Of a DNA stretch of 64,000 bases, positions 26,053 through 34,379 are shown one piece after another. The notes under the pieces were generated by a model. That model was not told the origin of the DNA, ran no database searches, and saw only the letters and a list, made by a program, of their open reading frames with translations. Source of the stretch: a virus; IMG/VR virus record IMGVR_UViG_3300029923_000008, positions 1-64,000 of that record, one strand, 5' to 3'. Position 1 is the first letter of the stretch, and each line of letters opens with the position of its first letter. The position numbers and the translations under genes are program-made.

Positions 26053-26385
26053 ATGAAAATAGAAAAATTTAATGAAAATAATAGAGAAGATTATGACAAT
26101 TTTGTAAATAAAGTTAAATCTTTGTTTTTAGAATTATGGGACGATAAATTAGGAATTTCAAGTTTTAAAATAGATACTAATGTCAGATTTAATCTATCTT
26201 TTAATATTAGTATGTCTATTACGAGTGATAATTTTGTAGAATATAATGAACTGTGTAATGTTTTAAACGATTCTGATTCAAGATTTCAATTAATTTCTGG
26301 CGTTATGTATGCAAGCATAACAGATTTTAATAAACTTATTGATAATATTAAACTATTGCTAAATTCAAGAAAATTTAATGTATAA
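26053..26385 (+). CDS. Bookend-tagged protein, paralogue of the 26819 protein
   Basis: A 110-residue protein with leader MKIEKFNENNRED and tail NSRKFNV. Its FVNKVKSLFLELWDDKLG helix is clearly related to LADEAKELFLDLWDDSLK of the protein at 26819, so the two are diverged duplicates. Function unknown. Confidence 0.7.
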   Translation: MKIEKFNENNREDYDNFVNKVKSLFLELWDDKLGISSFKIDTNVRFNLSFNISMSITSDNFVEYNELCNVLNDSDSRFQLISGVMYASITDFNKLIDNIKLLLNSRKFNV

Positions 26386-26387
26386 TA

Positions 26388-26819
26388 ATGAAAATAGATA
26401 AATTCAATGAAGGTTTTTTTAGTAAAAAAGATAAAATTTCATTGAAAAAAATAGGAGATTCTAAAGTTATAGATGATAGGATAAAGAAATGTGAAGAATA
26501 TATATCTTTATTAAAAAAAACATTTTTTAGTGATTTAAAATGCTTCATTAAATACGAATATTTTGAAGAATATGACAATTTATTATTAATAATTAATGTT
26601 TCAGATAAGATAAGTAATTTTTCCAGTGATAAATTAAGGTTATCTAATAATTATAATAATTTTAAACTATTTTTGACTTACATAGAAGACCGTTGTGATT
26701 TCGTGATATATCCTGGGAGTAATTCATCAACAAAAATTTCTTTGACATTTCATAACAATGTTGAAATATGTTTAGATGATTTATACACAAAAATAGATTC
26801 AAAAAAATTCAACATATAA
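26388..26819 (+). CDS. Bookend-tagged unknown protein
   Basis: A 143-residue protein with leader MKIDKFNEGFFSK and tail DSKKFNI. The interior alternates strands and helices with no recognised family. It starts two bases after the previous stop and overlaps the next start by one base. Confidence 0.7.
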   Translation: MKIDKFNEGFFSKKDKISLKKIGDSKVIDDRIKKCEEYISLLKKTFFSDLKCFIKYEYFEEYDNLLLIINVSDKISNFSSDKLRLSNNYNNFKLFLTYIEDRCDFVIYPGSNSSTKISLTFHNNVEICLDDLYTKIDSKKFNI

Positions 26820-27157
26820 TGGAAATAGATAGATTTCAAAGTGAAGGTAAAAATTTAGCTGATGAAGCTAAAGAATTATTTTTAGATTTATGGGATGATT
26901 CGTTAAAATTGTATCAAATGACATGCTATTCTTATATAGATACATCTGATAATATTTTTTATGAAATAAACACTAAAACTCGTGTAGCCATTACAAAAGA
27001 ATCTTATATTGATTATAAAGATATGTTTGATCTTATTCTAAGATGCGGAGAAAATTTTAAATATGAAAAGGATACATTACTGGTAAATTTTGATGATATT
27101 AAACCTTTTATAAAGGAAATGAAAATATTAAAAAACTCAAAAAAATATAATTTATAA
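26819..27157 (+). CDS. Bookend-tagged protein, paralogue of the 26053 protein
   Basis: A 112-residue protein with leader MEIDRFQSEGKNL and tail NSKKYNL. It shares the LFLDLWDD segment with the 26053 protein. One-base overlaps on both sides indicate translational coupling. Confidence 0.7.
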   Translation: MEIDRFQSEGKNLADEAKELFLDLWDDSLKLYQMTCYSYIDTSDNIFYEINTKTRVAITKESYIDYKDMFDLILRCGENFKYEKDTLLVNFDDIKPFIKEMKILKNSKKYNL

Positions 27158-27582
27158 TGATTACAAGCTTTGATACTAAATCAACAGATCATAATTTTTA
27201 TTTTCCATCTGTTGCAGGGCCAGAAGGTAAAATTCCTTTTGCTGGAACTAATTATGGGGAGGAACCAAGGATAAAGAACTTCAAGCAATATTTTGGAGAA
27301 TATCGAAAAGGATCTGATAAATTTGGCAAATTAGTTGAAAGAATAATGGAATTTTTAAGATTACCAGAATTTAAAGATCGTCTTAGTGAGAACGATGGAC
27401 TAAAATTTTTAATTTATGACTTTGAATCAAGATCACATATTAAAGTAGAAAAAATTAAACAATTATTAAGTAATGATACAAACCTTTATAGCTTTGATAT
27501 TAAGATAGATGATAAATTCATAACATTTTCTAATATAAACAAAACTAGAAAAGGTAGATATGTATCAGGTAGAAAAGATTAA
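27157..27582 (+). CDS. Unknown protein in the tagged operon
   Basis: A 141-residue basic protein starting MITSFDTKSTDHN; the leader is only loosely similar to the tagged set and the KFN tail is absent (ends KGRYVSGRKD). FPSVAGPEGKIPFAGTNYGE suggests an ordered N-terminal part. It sits between tagged genes. Confidence 0.6.
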   Translation: MITSFDTKSTDHNFYFPSVAGPEGKIPFAGTNYGEEPRIKNFKQYFGEYRKGSDKFGKLVERIMEFLRLPEFKDRLSENDGLKFLIYDFESRSHIKVEKIKQLLSNDTNLYSFDIKIDDKFITFSNINKTRKGRYVSGRKD

Positions 27583-27587
27583 ATCAT

Positions 27588-28058
27588 ATGATAAAAAATT
27601 ATAGTGACTATTCTCAAAAATTAAAAACTAATAATTTAGCAAAATCTATATGTGATACATTTACATCTGATACTAATTTTAAAGATTTTGATTGTTTAAT
27701 ATATAAGGATATACCAACAATATCAAAAAAAGATTATTCTTGTAATATAGAATTCTTTACTAAAGATGAAAAACAGTTAATATATAATTTAGATATTAGT
27801 TTTTGTTTAGATTCTGATAATTATTATATAATATGGATTCGTGATTCTTGGGTAGATTTAGAATATAAATATTTGAAAGTTTTTATGATTTTCATTCAAT
27901 TCTTAATATATTCATTTCATTCAATTTCTGGTGGTAGTAAATCATATTTTTCATTTCAAGGTAAATCAGATGATGTTAATGATTTGGACGAAATAATAAC
28001 TAATATTAACCCTGAAAGATATGAAATTTTTAAACAATCAAAAAAATTTAATGTATAA
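27588..28058 (+). CDS. Tagged unknown protein
   Basis: A 156-residue protein starting MIKNYSDYSQKL and ending QSKKFNV. FKDFDCLIYKDIP and WVDLEYKYLKVFMIFIQ are visible; the latter is hydrophobic but short for a membrane segment. Last of the tagged genes before the membrane protein. Confidence 0.65.
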   Translation: MIKNYSDYSQKLKTNNLAKSICDTFTSDTNFKDFDCLIYKDIPTISKKDYSCNIEFFTKDEKQLIYNLDISFCLDSDNYYIIWIRDSWVDLEYKYLKVFMIFIQFLIYSFHSISGGSKSYFSFQGKSDDVNDLDEIITNINPERYEIFKQSKKFNV

Positions 28059-28075
28059 CTTTTTAATAAATATTT

Positions 28076-29383
28076 ATGAATAAAAATTTAACTTTTGTGA
28101 TATTATTATCAATTGCTGCATTATCACTAGCAGGTACTGCAGCATATTTTTCGATATTTGGATTGACAAAATTATTTGCATCTGCAGGATTAGGTATAAC
28201 TATATTAGCAGCAGCTTTAGAATTTTCTAAGTTAGTCACAGTATCTTACGTTTATCGTTATTGGAAAAATATAAAGCCAATACTAAGAGCATTCTATGTT
28301 TTTGCTGTTGTGTTTATTATGTTTTTGACATCAGTAGGTATATATGGATTTTTGACTGGTGCTTATCAGCAATCTGCCAATAAATTAGAAAGTAGAGATT
28401 CTCAAATAAAAATAGTTGAAAGTAAAAAATCACTATTTAAAGTTCAGTTAGATATGATAAATAAATCTATTGAGAGTTCAAATAATAGAATTAATACATT
28501 ATCTGGATTGAGAACACAGCAAGAAAAACGTTTAGATGATTTATATACTAAAAAAAATAATAGTATCGCAAAAAGTGCAGAAAGTCATATAACAGGATCA
28601 GATAATCAGATAAATATGATTAATTCTGATATCACCTTAAAAATGAAGCAAGCAAGTGTATATAATGACTCTATTTCATATTACGAGCAGAAGATTATTA
28701 ATCTTAAGTCATCTGATGCAACAAATGAAATAGGTCCTTATAAATTTGTCGCAAAATTAACAGGAATACCTATTGATAATTTAGTTAATATAGTAGCATT
28801 ACTTATTATATGCGTGTTTGATCCATTGGCGATTACTTTATTAATAGGTATTAATCAATTAACAGAAAAAAAGGAGGACGATGAAGTTGAAGAAGATGAA
28901 GAAGTTGAAGAAGTTGAAAAAGAAAAATATAATAAAATAGTTATAGATGTTATAAACTATATTATTAATAATCCTAAATCTTTTGATATAAATACCAATA
29001 TTGTAGAACCTATTGTAGAACCTATTGTAGAACCTATTGTAGAACCTATTGTAGAACCTATTGTAGAACCTATTGTAGAACCTATTGTAGAACCTATTGT
29101 AGAACCTATTGTAGAACCTATTGTAGAACCTATTGATTATATGGATGAAATATACAATGAAATACGTGAGGAATGGTATAATGAAGAATTAGAATATCAT
29201 TTTGATAAATTGAATAATACTGAATTGGATGAAGAACCATTGGTAGAGGAATTAGAAGAATTTATGACTTTGTTTGATAATAATAATAACAACGATGATG
29301 ATCTTATAACAGTAATAAAAAGAGATGATTCTATAACTGAGTATTACTACGAAAATAATAAAAAGAAAAAACCACTCAATTGA
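28076..29383 (+). CDS. Membrane protein with coiled coil and C-terminal EPIV repeats
   Basis: A 435-residue protein. Hydrophobic segments lie near residues 6-25, 30-55 and 70-95, then a soluble coiled coil (about 100-210), then another membrane segment near 235-260. The cytoplasmic tail is acidic and contains ten EPIV units plus EPID (residues about 308-352), encoded by a 12-bp tandem repeat. Similar membrane-plus-coil proteins occur in phages, but I know no function. A bidirectional terminator overlaps the stop. Confidence 0.7.
   Translation: MNKNLTFVILLSIAALSLAGTAAYFSIFGLTKLFASAGLGITILAAALEFSKLVTVSYVYRYWKNIKPILRAFYVFAVVFIMFLTSVGIYGFLTGAYQQSANKLESRDSQIKIVESKKSLFKVQLDMINKSIESSNNRINTLSGLRTQQEKRLDDLYTKKNNSIAKSAESHITGSDNQINMINSDITLKMKQASVYNDSISYYEQKIINLKSSDATNEIGPYKFVAKLTGIPIDNLVNIVALLIICVFDPLAITLLIGINQLTEKKEDDEVEEDEEVEEVEKEKYNKIVIDVINYIINNPKSFDINTNIVEPIVEPIVEPIVEPIVEPIVEPIVEPIVEPIVEPIVEPIVEPIDYMDEIYNEIREEWYNEELEYHFDKLNNTELDEEPLVEELEEFMTLFDNNNNNDDDLITVIKRDDSITEYYYENNKKKKPLN
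29000..29131 (+). repeat. 12-bp tandem repeat, 11 units
   Basis: The unit ATTGTAGAACCT is repeated 11 times without visible change, encoding IVEP/EPIV units. Perfect conservation at DNA level points to recent slippage or expansion; copy number probably varies between isolates. Confidence 0.9.
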
Positions 29384-29397
29384 GTGGTTTATTTTTT
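29370..29397. terminator. Bidirectional terminator
   Basis: AACCACTCAA and complement form a tight palindromic stem with flanking A and T runs between convergent genes at 28076 (+) and 29397 (-); it covers the last codons of the plus gene. Confidence 0.8.
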
Positions 29398-30149
29398 TAT
29401 CTATCCATAATGAACCAGCCTGTGTTTGTTTCTGATCTAACTTTTTCTACTATAGCATCCATTTTTTCTTTACCTTGAGTAATCATATCAGCAGCGTTAT
29501 ATTGAAAACTTCCAGGCATATTGAAATTGAATCTTCCAACTGCTTGACCCATTCTCATTTGACATAATCCAATAAGATATTGCTTGAAATATACATTATC
29601 AAAAAGTTCTTCTTCTTCAATTCTTGCATATATCTCTAACATCATATCAGTATCAATCATAGTTAATAAATTTAGATGCTTATTTATGTGATTAAAATTA
29701 AATCTTAATGTATTAGTGGTCATTTTATTTATTTGATCTGCAAATGCACTAATAACTGATCTATATACTCCTAATTCACCTGCTGTTGTTACAAAACTTG
29801 TTAAAAATGGTTGATTAGTTACACCAAGATTTATTGATAATTGCGGAGCTTGTATACCAAGTCTAAACATATTAGGATTATCTATCTTTACAATTCTAAC
29901 CAAATCTTCAACTTCTGGAGGTAAAACAATCGTTTTATTTCTATGATATTCATCCGTGTATATGAAATCTTTTTTTAGATAATAAAACATTTTTATTTTA
30001 GAGAATTGATAGTTTTTATAGAACCAATCTAATGCTTCTTCTCTAACTAAACGAATTATTTCCATGTCAGGTAAAATTTTATCAAAAAGTCCTGATATTG
30101 TCAAATCACCTTGAACTATATCGACTAATTGATCAATTGTCATTGCCAT
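29397..30149 (-). CDS. Probable virion neck or connector protein
   Basis: A 250-residue protein. The pattern VLPPEVEDLVRIVKID near residue 78 is typical of phage head-completion/neck proteins, in which LPP..V.DLVRV starts a strand after a helical N-terminus (EIIRLVREEALDWFYKN). The rest, including NFNMPGSFQYNAADMI near 215, is helical. This assignment is by pattern only. An AT-rich TTTATATATAA element lies upstream. Confidence 0.5.
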   Translation of the reverse strand: MAMTIDQLVDIVQGDLTISGLFDKILPDMEIIRLVREEALDWFYKNYQFSKIKMFYYLKKDFIYTDEYHRNKTIVLPPEVEDLVRIVKIDNPNMFRLGIQAPQLSINLGVTNQPFLTSFVTTAGELGVYRSVISAFADQINKMTTNTLRFNFNHINKHLNLLTMIDTDMMLEIYARIEEEELFDNVYFKQYLIGLCQMRMGQAVGRFNFNMPGSFQYNAADMITQGKEKMDAIVEKVRSETNTGWFIMDR

Positions 30150-30383
30150 AATTATATATTATTATTTTTTATTATATATAAATTTTAAACTTTAATAAAT
30201 TAAAAGTAAATTCATATTCTTATTTCATTATTATATTTTTTGATAACATATAGTATTTATGTGTAGATATTTATCATTATATATATTTCAATAATGATTG
30301 CTACATGTGCTAATTCCCTGAGTTTTTTGATATTCACAAATTTATATATAAAAAATAAGTTAATAAATTATATATATAAATCT

Positions 30384-31025
30384 ATGAAGATATTTAAATT
30401 TGAAAATTTTGCTATAAATGAAAATATATCACTAATTAATCATGACGGAATATTATTAATCGTTGATGTTCAGTCTAATTTTAAGAAATATTTTCCTACT
30501 GATCCTAATGGTTTCATTAAAAAAATTGACAAATATTGTTTGGATTTTCCATCAGATGAAACAGGAAAAGGAGTGTATCAAATATGGGATTCAAATCAAG
30601 GTTCTAAGCCTACTTATAAATTTAAAAATGAGATAGATTTGATAGAAAAAAAATATGGAGTTAAAAAATTTTATTCTAAATATAAAGGAGGGTTTAAAGA
30701 ATGGATAACACATATTTTTGATAAAAAAACACTTGAAGAATTCAAATCAAGAAATAATGTATTTAAGAAAGGAGATGCATTTAGATTAAAGGAACAAAAT
30801 GAATTCTTAATATATATAGGAAATAATCATCAATGGTTTTATGTCAATGATGAATTGGTAGAACTATTTAAAAAATTAAGAAATAAAAAGGTTATAATAT
30901 GTGGAGGAGCAGAAGATGAATGCTTAGACGATGTATATATAGCATTAAAGTCGTTTAATGTTAATGTAATTAAAAATCATCAATATATCTATAGTGCTGA
31001 AACAGGTAACTATTTGAAGAAATAA
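30384..31025 (+). CDS. Isochorismatase-like hydrolase with leader
   Basis: From ATG 30384 it encodes 213 residues starting MKIFKFENFAINENIS, a bookend-type leader; the in-frame ATG at 30294 would add an implausible extension. The fold of cysteine hydrolases can be recognised: ILLIVDVQSNFKKYF (catalytic Asp) near residue 22 and KKVIICGGAEDECLDDVYIAL near 170 (nucleophile Cys). The substrate is unknown. PncA at 3394 belongs to the same superfamily, but the two share little beyond the motifs. Confidence 0.7.
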   Translation: MKIFKFENFAINENISLINHDGILLIVDVQSNFKKYFPTDPNGFIKKIDKYCLDFPSDETGKGVYQIWDSNQGSKPTYKFKNEIDLIEKKYGVKKFYSKYKGGFKEWITHIFDKKTLEEFKSRNNVFKKGDAFRLKEQNEFLIYIGNNHQWFYVNDELVELFKKLRNKKVIICGGAEDECLDDVYIALKSFNVNVIKNHQYIYSAETGNYLKK

Positions 31026-31042
31026 AAAACAAATAAATTAAA

Positions 31043-31747
31043 ATGTTAAATTCAATACTAGCAGTAAATATCGTCAATATATTTCAAGATTATGGTTTTA
31101 TAATTACAGTTTTTTTAATAATAATACTAATTGCATATATGTTGATAAATAGTTCAGCAAAAAGAATAAAAGAACAAGAAGATAAGATTGATTCATTATA
31201 TAATAGATTGGATAATATGATGAAAAAAATGCCAAATGATGACCATTCAGATTTACCAGCAAAATTCATGAATTTTGCTGAAAATGCGAATAAAATACAA
31301 ATACAAATGTACCATTTGTTGCAAATATTTGATAGTGAGAGAATATCAATTTTTGAATTTCATAATGGAGGTAAAAATTTAGCAGGAATAGAATTTAAAA
31401 AATGTAGTAATACATACGAAGCAGTATCATTAGAAACTAAACCAATGATAAAAGAGATGCAAAATATGCCATTGAGTATAAATCCTCTTTGGAATCGAAT
31501 ATTAGCAACAAGAGAAGAAATTTTTATTCCATTAGTATCTAATTTGAAAGACCAATTTTTAAAAGATTATTTAACATCATTAGGAATAAAAACTTACTAT
31601 TCAACAATTTTAGAAGATTATGATAATACTCCAATTGGATTAATAACAATGGAATATTATAATCACACAAAAGAATTGACAACTGAACAATTTTCTGAAT
31701 TTGCTGAAACAGCCATAAAAATAGCGGTGTTAATAAATAAAAAATAA
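31043..31747 (+). CDS. Membrane-anchored GAF-like protein
   Basis: A 234-residue protein. A single hydrophobic segment (FIITVFLIIILIAYMLI, residues 19-35) is followed by a short coil and a domain resembling phage GAF-like domains: SIFEFHNGGKNLAGIEFKK then YYSTILEDYDNTPIGLITMEY. Ligand unknown. The next gene encodes a similar arrangement. Confidence 0.6.
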   Translation: MLNSILAVNIVNIFQDYGFIITVFLIIILIAYMLINSSAKRIKEQEDKIDSLYNRLDNMMKKMPNDDHSDLPAKFMNFAENANKIQIQMYHLLQIFDSERISIFEFHNGGKNLAGIEFKKCSNTYEAVSLETKPMIKEMQNMPLSINPLWNRILATREEIFIPLVSNLKDQFLKDYLTSLGIKTYYSTILEDYDNTPIGLITMEYYNHTKELTTEQFSEFAETAIKIAVLINKK

Positions 31748-31758
31748 TTCATAAGAGT

Positions 31759-32406
31759 ATGAATGAAATAGTTATCTGTGTATTTATTACTTTAGTTATT
31801 GTTGTATTTATTATTATTAGAAAAAATCATAATGCTAACAAAAAAAAATATAGTTCAATAATCGAAATTTTATCAAAAAATATTGAAAAATTATCAAATC
31901 ATGAAGATTTGAATTATATGAAAATATTAAAAGAAACTAGTGATATGTTTTCTAATGGCAAAGATTATAACGGTAATGAGTCATCATACAATTCACAATT
32001 TAATTATATGAGTTTTTTTAAATATAATTATAAAAACGATTATATATCATTAGATTTATTGTTTACAATTAATAATTCTGGTGTAGTTATTGATAATTTT
32101 TTATTAGATGATTTAACCGTTACTGCCAATATAATATCATCATCTATTTTAAAAAGTGATGACAATTTAAATTATATATTTATTGATGATATTAAATCAA
32201 TTAAATATAACAAATCTATATATAGTATTATAAAAGAAAGAGATATATATAAAATATACTTAAAAAAGAATTATGAAGATTTAGAATATGCTGAATCAGA
32301 TTGCTTAGGCTTTTTTTATGCTACATATTCAGATGATTATATCATATCAGATAATGAGGAAGAAGTGCTATCAGATGTTGTTTCACAAGTAGTAGAATTG
32401 ATTTAA
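31759..32406 (+). CDS. Membrane-anchored protein, likely paralogue of the 31043 protein
   Basis: A 215-residue protein with an N-terminal membrane segment (VICVFITLVIVVFIIIR) and a soluble domain. The end ESDCLGFFYATYSDDYIISDNEEE parallels the GAF-like end of the preceding protein, though it is more diverged. A terminator follows. Confidence 0.55.
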   Translation: MNEIVICVFITLVIVVFIIIRKNHNANKKKYSSIIEILSKNIEKLSNHEDLNYMKILKETSDMFSNGKDYNGNESSYNSQFNYMSFFKYNYKNDYISLDLLFTINNSGVVIDNFLLDDLTVTANIISSSILKSDDNLNYIFIDDIKSIKYNKSIYSIIKERDIYKIYLKKNYEDLEYAESDCLGFFYATYSDDYIISDNEEEVLSDVVSQVVELI

Positions 32407-32431
32407 ATATTAAAATATATTAAATATTTAT

Positions 32432-32466
32432 AATCCTTGATAATATATGTATCAAGGATTTTTTAT
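32432..32466 (+). terminator. Rho-independent terminator
   Basis: AATCCTTGAT pairs with ATCAAGGATT across a nine-base loop, followed by T6. Confidence 0.85.
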
Positions 32467-32481
32467 TAGTCTAAAATGTTG

Positions 32482-32489
32482 TATCTTTG
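32482..32489 (+). promoter_or_regulatory. Bacteroidota-type -7 box
   Basis: TATCTTTG about 23 bases before ATG 32512. It lies just downstream of an in-frame ATG at 32476, which argues for the later start. Confidence 0.65.
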
Positions 32490-32511
32490 TACTATAATTA
32501 AAAACAAAGAT

Positions 32512-33015
32512 ATGAAAAAAGAAACTCTTTATCAGTTTGAAAATGTCGAAGACATTAAAAATTTCATAGTTGGAGGTAATGCAATTTTAACATTAGAAAG
32601 CAAAGTGACTGGTAATTGGTTTACTTATAAAGTCAGAAAAATGAAAGATGATGATGAAAAATCACCATTATTTGTATATGTACTTACAGGAAGCGATAAT
32701 GAAGGCGCATATACTTATATGGGTGCTATTTTTAATTATATTACATTGAGGTTTAAATTAACTCAAAAATCTAAAATTGGTACAGATGCATTATCTTACA
32801 AAGCATTCACATTTTTCTTTAACTTACTGATGATGAATAAAACTCATAAAGATATGGTAATATATCACAAAGGAATTTGTGGAAGGTGCGGTCGGACGCT
32901 CACCACACCAGATAGTTTATTAAGAGGTTTAGGACCAGAGTGTTACTCTTTGACTAATAAAGTTTATGAAGTTGGTAATAAAAAATTAAATAGAAAGATT
33001 ATCAAGTATGCATGA
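32512..33015 (+). CDS. DUF6011-type zinc protein
   Basis: A 167-residue protein starting MKKETLYQFENVED. The C-terminal CGRCGRTLTTPDSLLRGLGPEC (Cys-x2-Cys ... GxGPxC) is the hallmark of DUF6011, a small zinc-binding module found in many phage and actinobacterial proteins. The N-terminal part (GNWFTYKVRK) is a beta-rich domain often found with it. Role unknown. Monocistronic, with its own promoter. Confidence 0.8.
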   Translation: MKKETLYQFENVEDIKNFIVGGNAILTLESKVTGNWFTYKVRKMKDDDEKSPLFVYVLTGSDNEGAYTYMGAIFNYITLRFKLTQKSKIGTDALSYKAFTFFFNLLMMNKTHKDMVIYHKGICGRCGRTLTTPDSLLRGLGPECYSLTNKVYEVGNKKLNRKIIKYA

Positions 33016-33104
33016 TTTGATATAGTAACCTTTAAATTTTTTGTTTTTATCGCAAAAAATAAAAATATGGCATTGGACTAAAATGTTATTAATTAAAAAT
33101 AAAC

Positions 33105-33147
33105 TAATAGTCTTTTTTCTTATATTATAAGAAAAAGACTATTTTTT
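33105..33147 (+). terminator. Hairpin immediately before a start codon
   Basis: AATAGTCTTTTTTCTTATA pairs almost perfectly with the following bases, and T6 runs straight into ATG 33148. It looks like a terminator for the DUF6011 gene that also forms the 5' leader of the next gene. Confidence 0.65.
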
Positions 33148-33357
33148 ATGTGGAAATTCCTTATTATATCACTTTTTTTCAACGTAATATTATTTTCTAC
33201 TTATAAAACATTTGGATTTGAAGTGACAATTATATTTGCGTTAGCTATTATATGTTCAAGCCTTATTAATCCAACAATTTTAAATAAAAAGAAAAAAATA
33301 ATTCAAAGACCACCCCAACAATTTTATTCTGCTAATAAAAAACAAGTTAGACGTTAA
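33148..33357 (+). CDS. Small membrane protein
   Basis: A 69-residue protein with two hydrophobic segments (FLIISLFFNVILFSTY and VTIIFALAIICSSLI) and a basic tail KKKKIIQRPPQQ. The start abuts the T tract of a hairpin; the stop overlaps the next start by one base, so the two genes are coupled. Confidence 0.65.
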   Translation: MWKFLIISLFFNVILFSTYKTFGFEVTIIFALAIICSSLINPTILNKKKKIIQRPPQQFYSANKKQVRR

Positions 33358-34019
33358 TGCTAAGAGATTATCAAAAATGCGCATTCAATAAAATTATTGA
33401 ATATGATAAATCTATAATAATATGGCCAAGACAAACAGGAAAGAGTTTATTAATAAATAAAATTATAGAAAATTTTGTTTTAAATAATAATAATAAGATA
33501 ATGTTATTTATTACTGATTTGAAAAGTTATTTTAGTAATTCGATATCAAGAATACAAACAGATATAGATAATGTTGTTGTTAGATATAAAAAAAATGATA
33601 TTAATTTTATAAATAATAACAAATTAATATTTTTATCAATAAAAGATGATATACCAACAATATTATTAAAATATAAACCAGAATTGATAGTATATGATGG
33701 TTATATGGGTGTGTATAAGGATGTTAATAAATTTTTAGAATTTAATTCATATTATAGTATTATAAAGTGTAAATTAGTTTTTACTTTTTTTTATAATATA
33801 GATTTAATCAAGACTGCAGATTGTAATAATGATTTTTATATAAATATATTTCCATATGATAAAAATACTAAATCTATATTTGATTCAATCGACTCCAATC
33901 TAAATTCTGATGTATTAAAAGACTTGAGTTATAAATCTTGTTATTTATTGGATTATTATGATGAATCATATATTAGAAAACAGAAAATACAAGCATTAAA
34001 TAGTTTAAATTCTATTTAA
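33357..34019 (+). CDS. Terminase/SF2-like ATPase fragment with RKQK tail
   Basis: A 220-residue protein. It opens LRDYQKCAFNKII (Q-motif-like), then a Walker A IIWPRQTGKSLLINKI (residues 21-36), and a Walker B-like LIVYDGYMG near 117, where the expected acidic pair is altered (DG rather than DE). This matches the N-terminal ATPase of large terminases or of SF2 helicases, but the second half is missing. It could be a shortened accessory ATPase or a decayed copy. The tail YIRKQKIQALNSLNSI is of the RKEKL set. Confidence 0.6.
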   Translation: MLRDYQKCAFNKIIEYDKSIIIWPRQTGKSLLINKIIENFVLNNNNKIMLFITDLKSYFSNSISRIQTDIDNVVVRYKKNDINFINNNKLIFLSIKDDIPTILLKYKPELIVYDGYMGVYKDVNKFLEFNSYYSIIKCKLVFTFFYNIDLIKTADCNNDFYINIFPYDKNTKSIFDSIDSNLNSDVLKDLSYKSCYLLDYYDESYIRKQKIQALNSLNSI

Positions 34020-34035
34020 TACTTGTATTTTTTTA
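33984..34035. terminator. Bidirectional terminator built into two C-terminal tails
   Basis: A 20-bp near-perfect inverted repeat (AAAATACAAG...CTTGTATTTT, eight-base loop) covers the last codons of both convergent genes (ending 34019 and 34005), with A and T runs outside. The stem encodes the KIQ-LN tails of both proteins. Confidence 0.75.
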
Positions 34036-34379
34036 TTCCTGATTATTGAATTGCTTTTTTTGCTCCATTCATTCATATCAAAATATTCTTTACCATAAAT
34101 ACACCAGTTATTATAATACCAACCAGTAGAAGGTTTTCTAGATATACATGATGAACCGTAAATATTATGCTCTTTTCTATTGCGATAATATGCAATTATT
34201 ATATCAAGATTATTGTGTTTATTATTTATTATAAATTTAATATCTTTATATTTTTTGTATTTTTTAGGAATTTTATACCAAAAATTGTGTTCAATGATAT
34301 TTTCCCAATTAGAACAACCATCTTCTTCTATTACTAAATAATTTATTCGGTTTTCTACTATTTTATAAATTTTCTTCAT
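34005..34379 (-). CDS. Unknown protein with RKEKL-like tail
   Basis: A 124-residue basic, aromatic-rich protein (GWYYNNWCIYGKEYFDMNEW) ending SIIRNKKIQVLNRI. The tail mirrors that of the convergent gene, with which it overlaps by 15 bases. It overlaps the upstream gp46-like gene by 17 bases and is probably co-transcribed. Confidence 0.6.
   Translation of the reverse strand: MKKIYKIVENRINYLVIEEDGCSNWENIIEHNFWYKIPKKYKKYKDIKFIINNKHNNLDIIIAYYRNRKEHNIYGSSCISRKPSTGWYYNNWCIYGKEYFDMNEWSKKSNSIIRNKKIQVLNRI

Noticed and set aside
29000-29131. Short tandem repeats that could suggest a CRISPR array
   Set aside because: The units are 12 bp, contiguous, in frame with a coding gene, and have no spacers.
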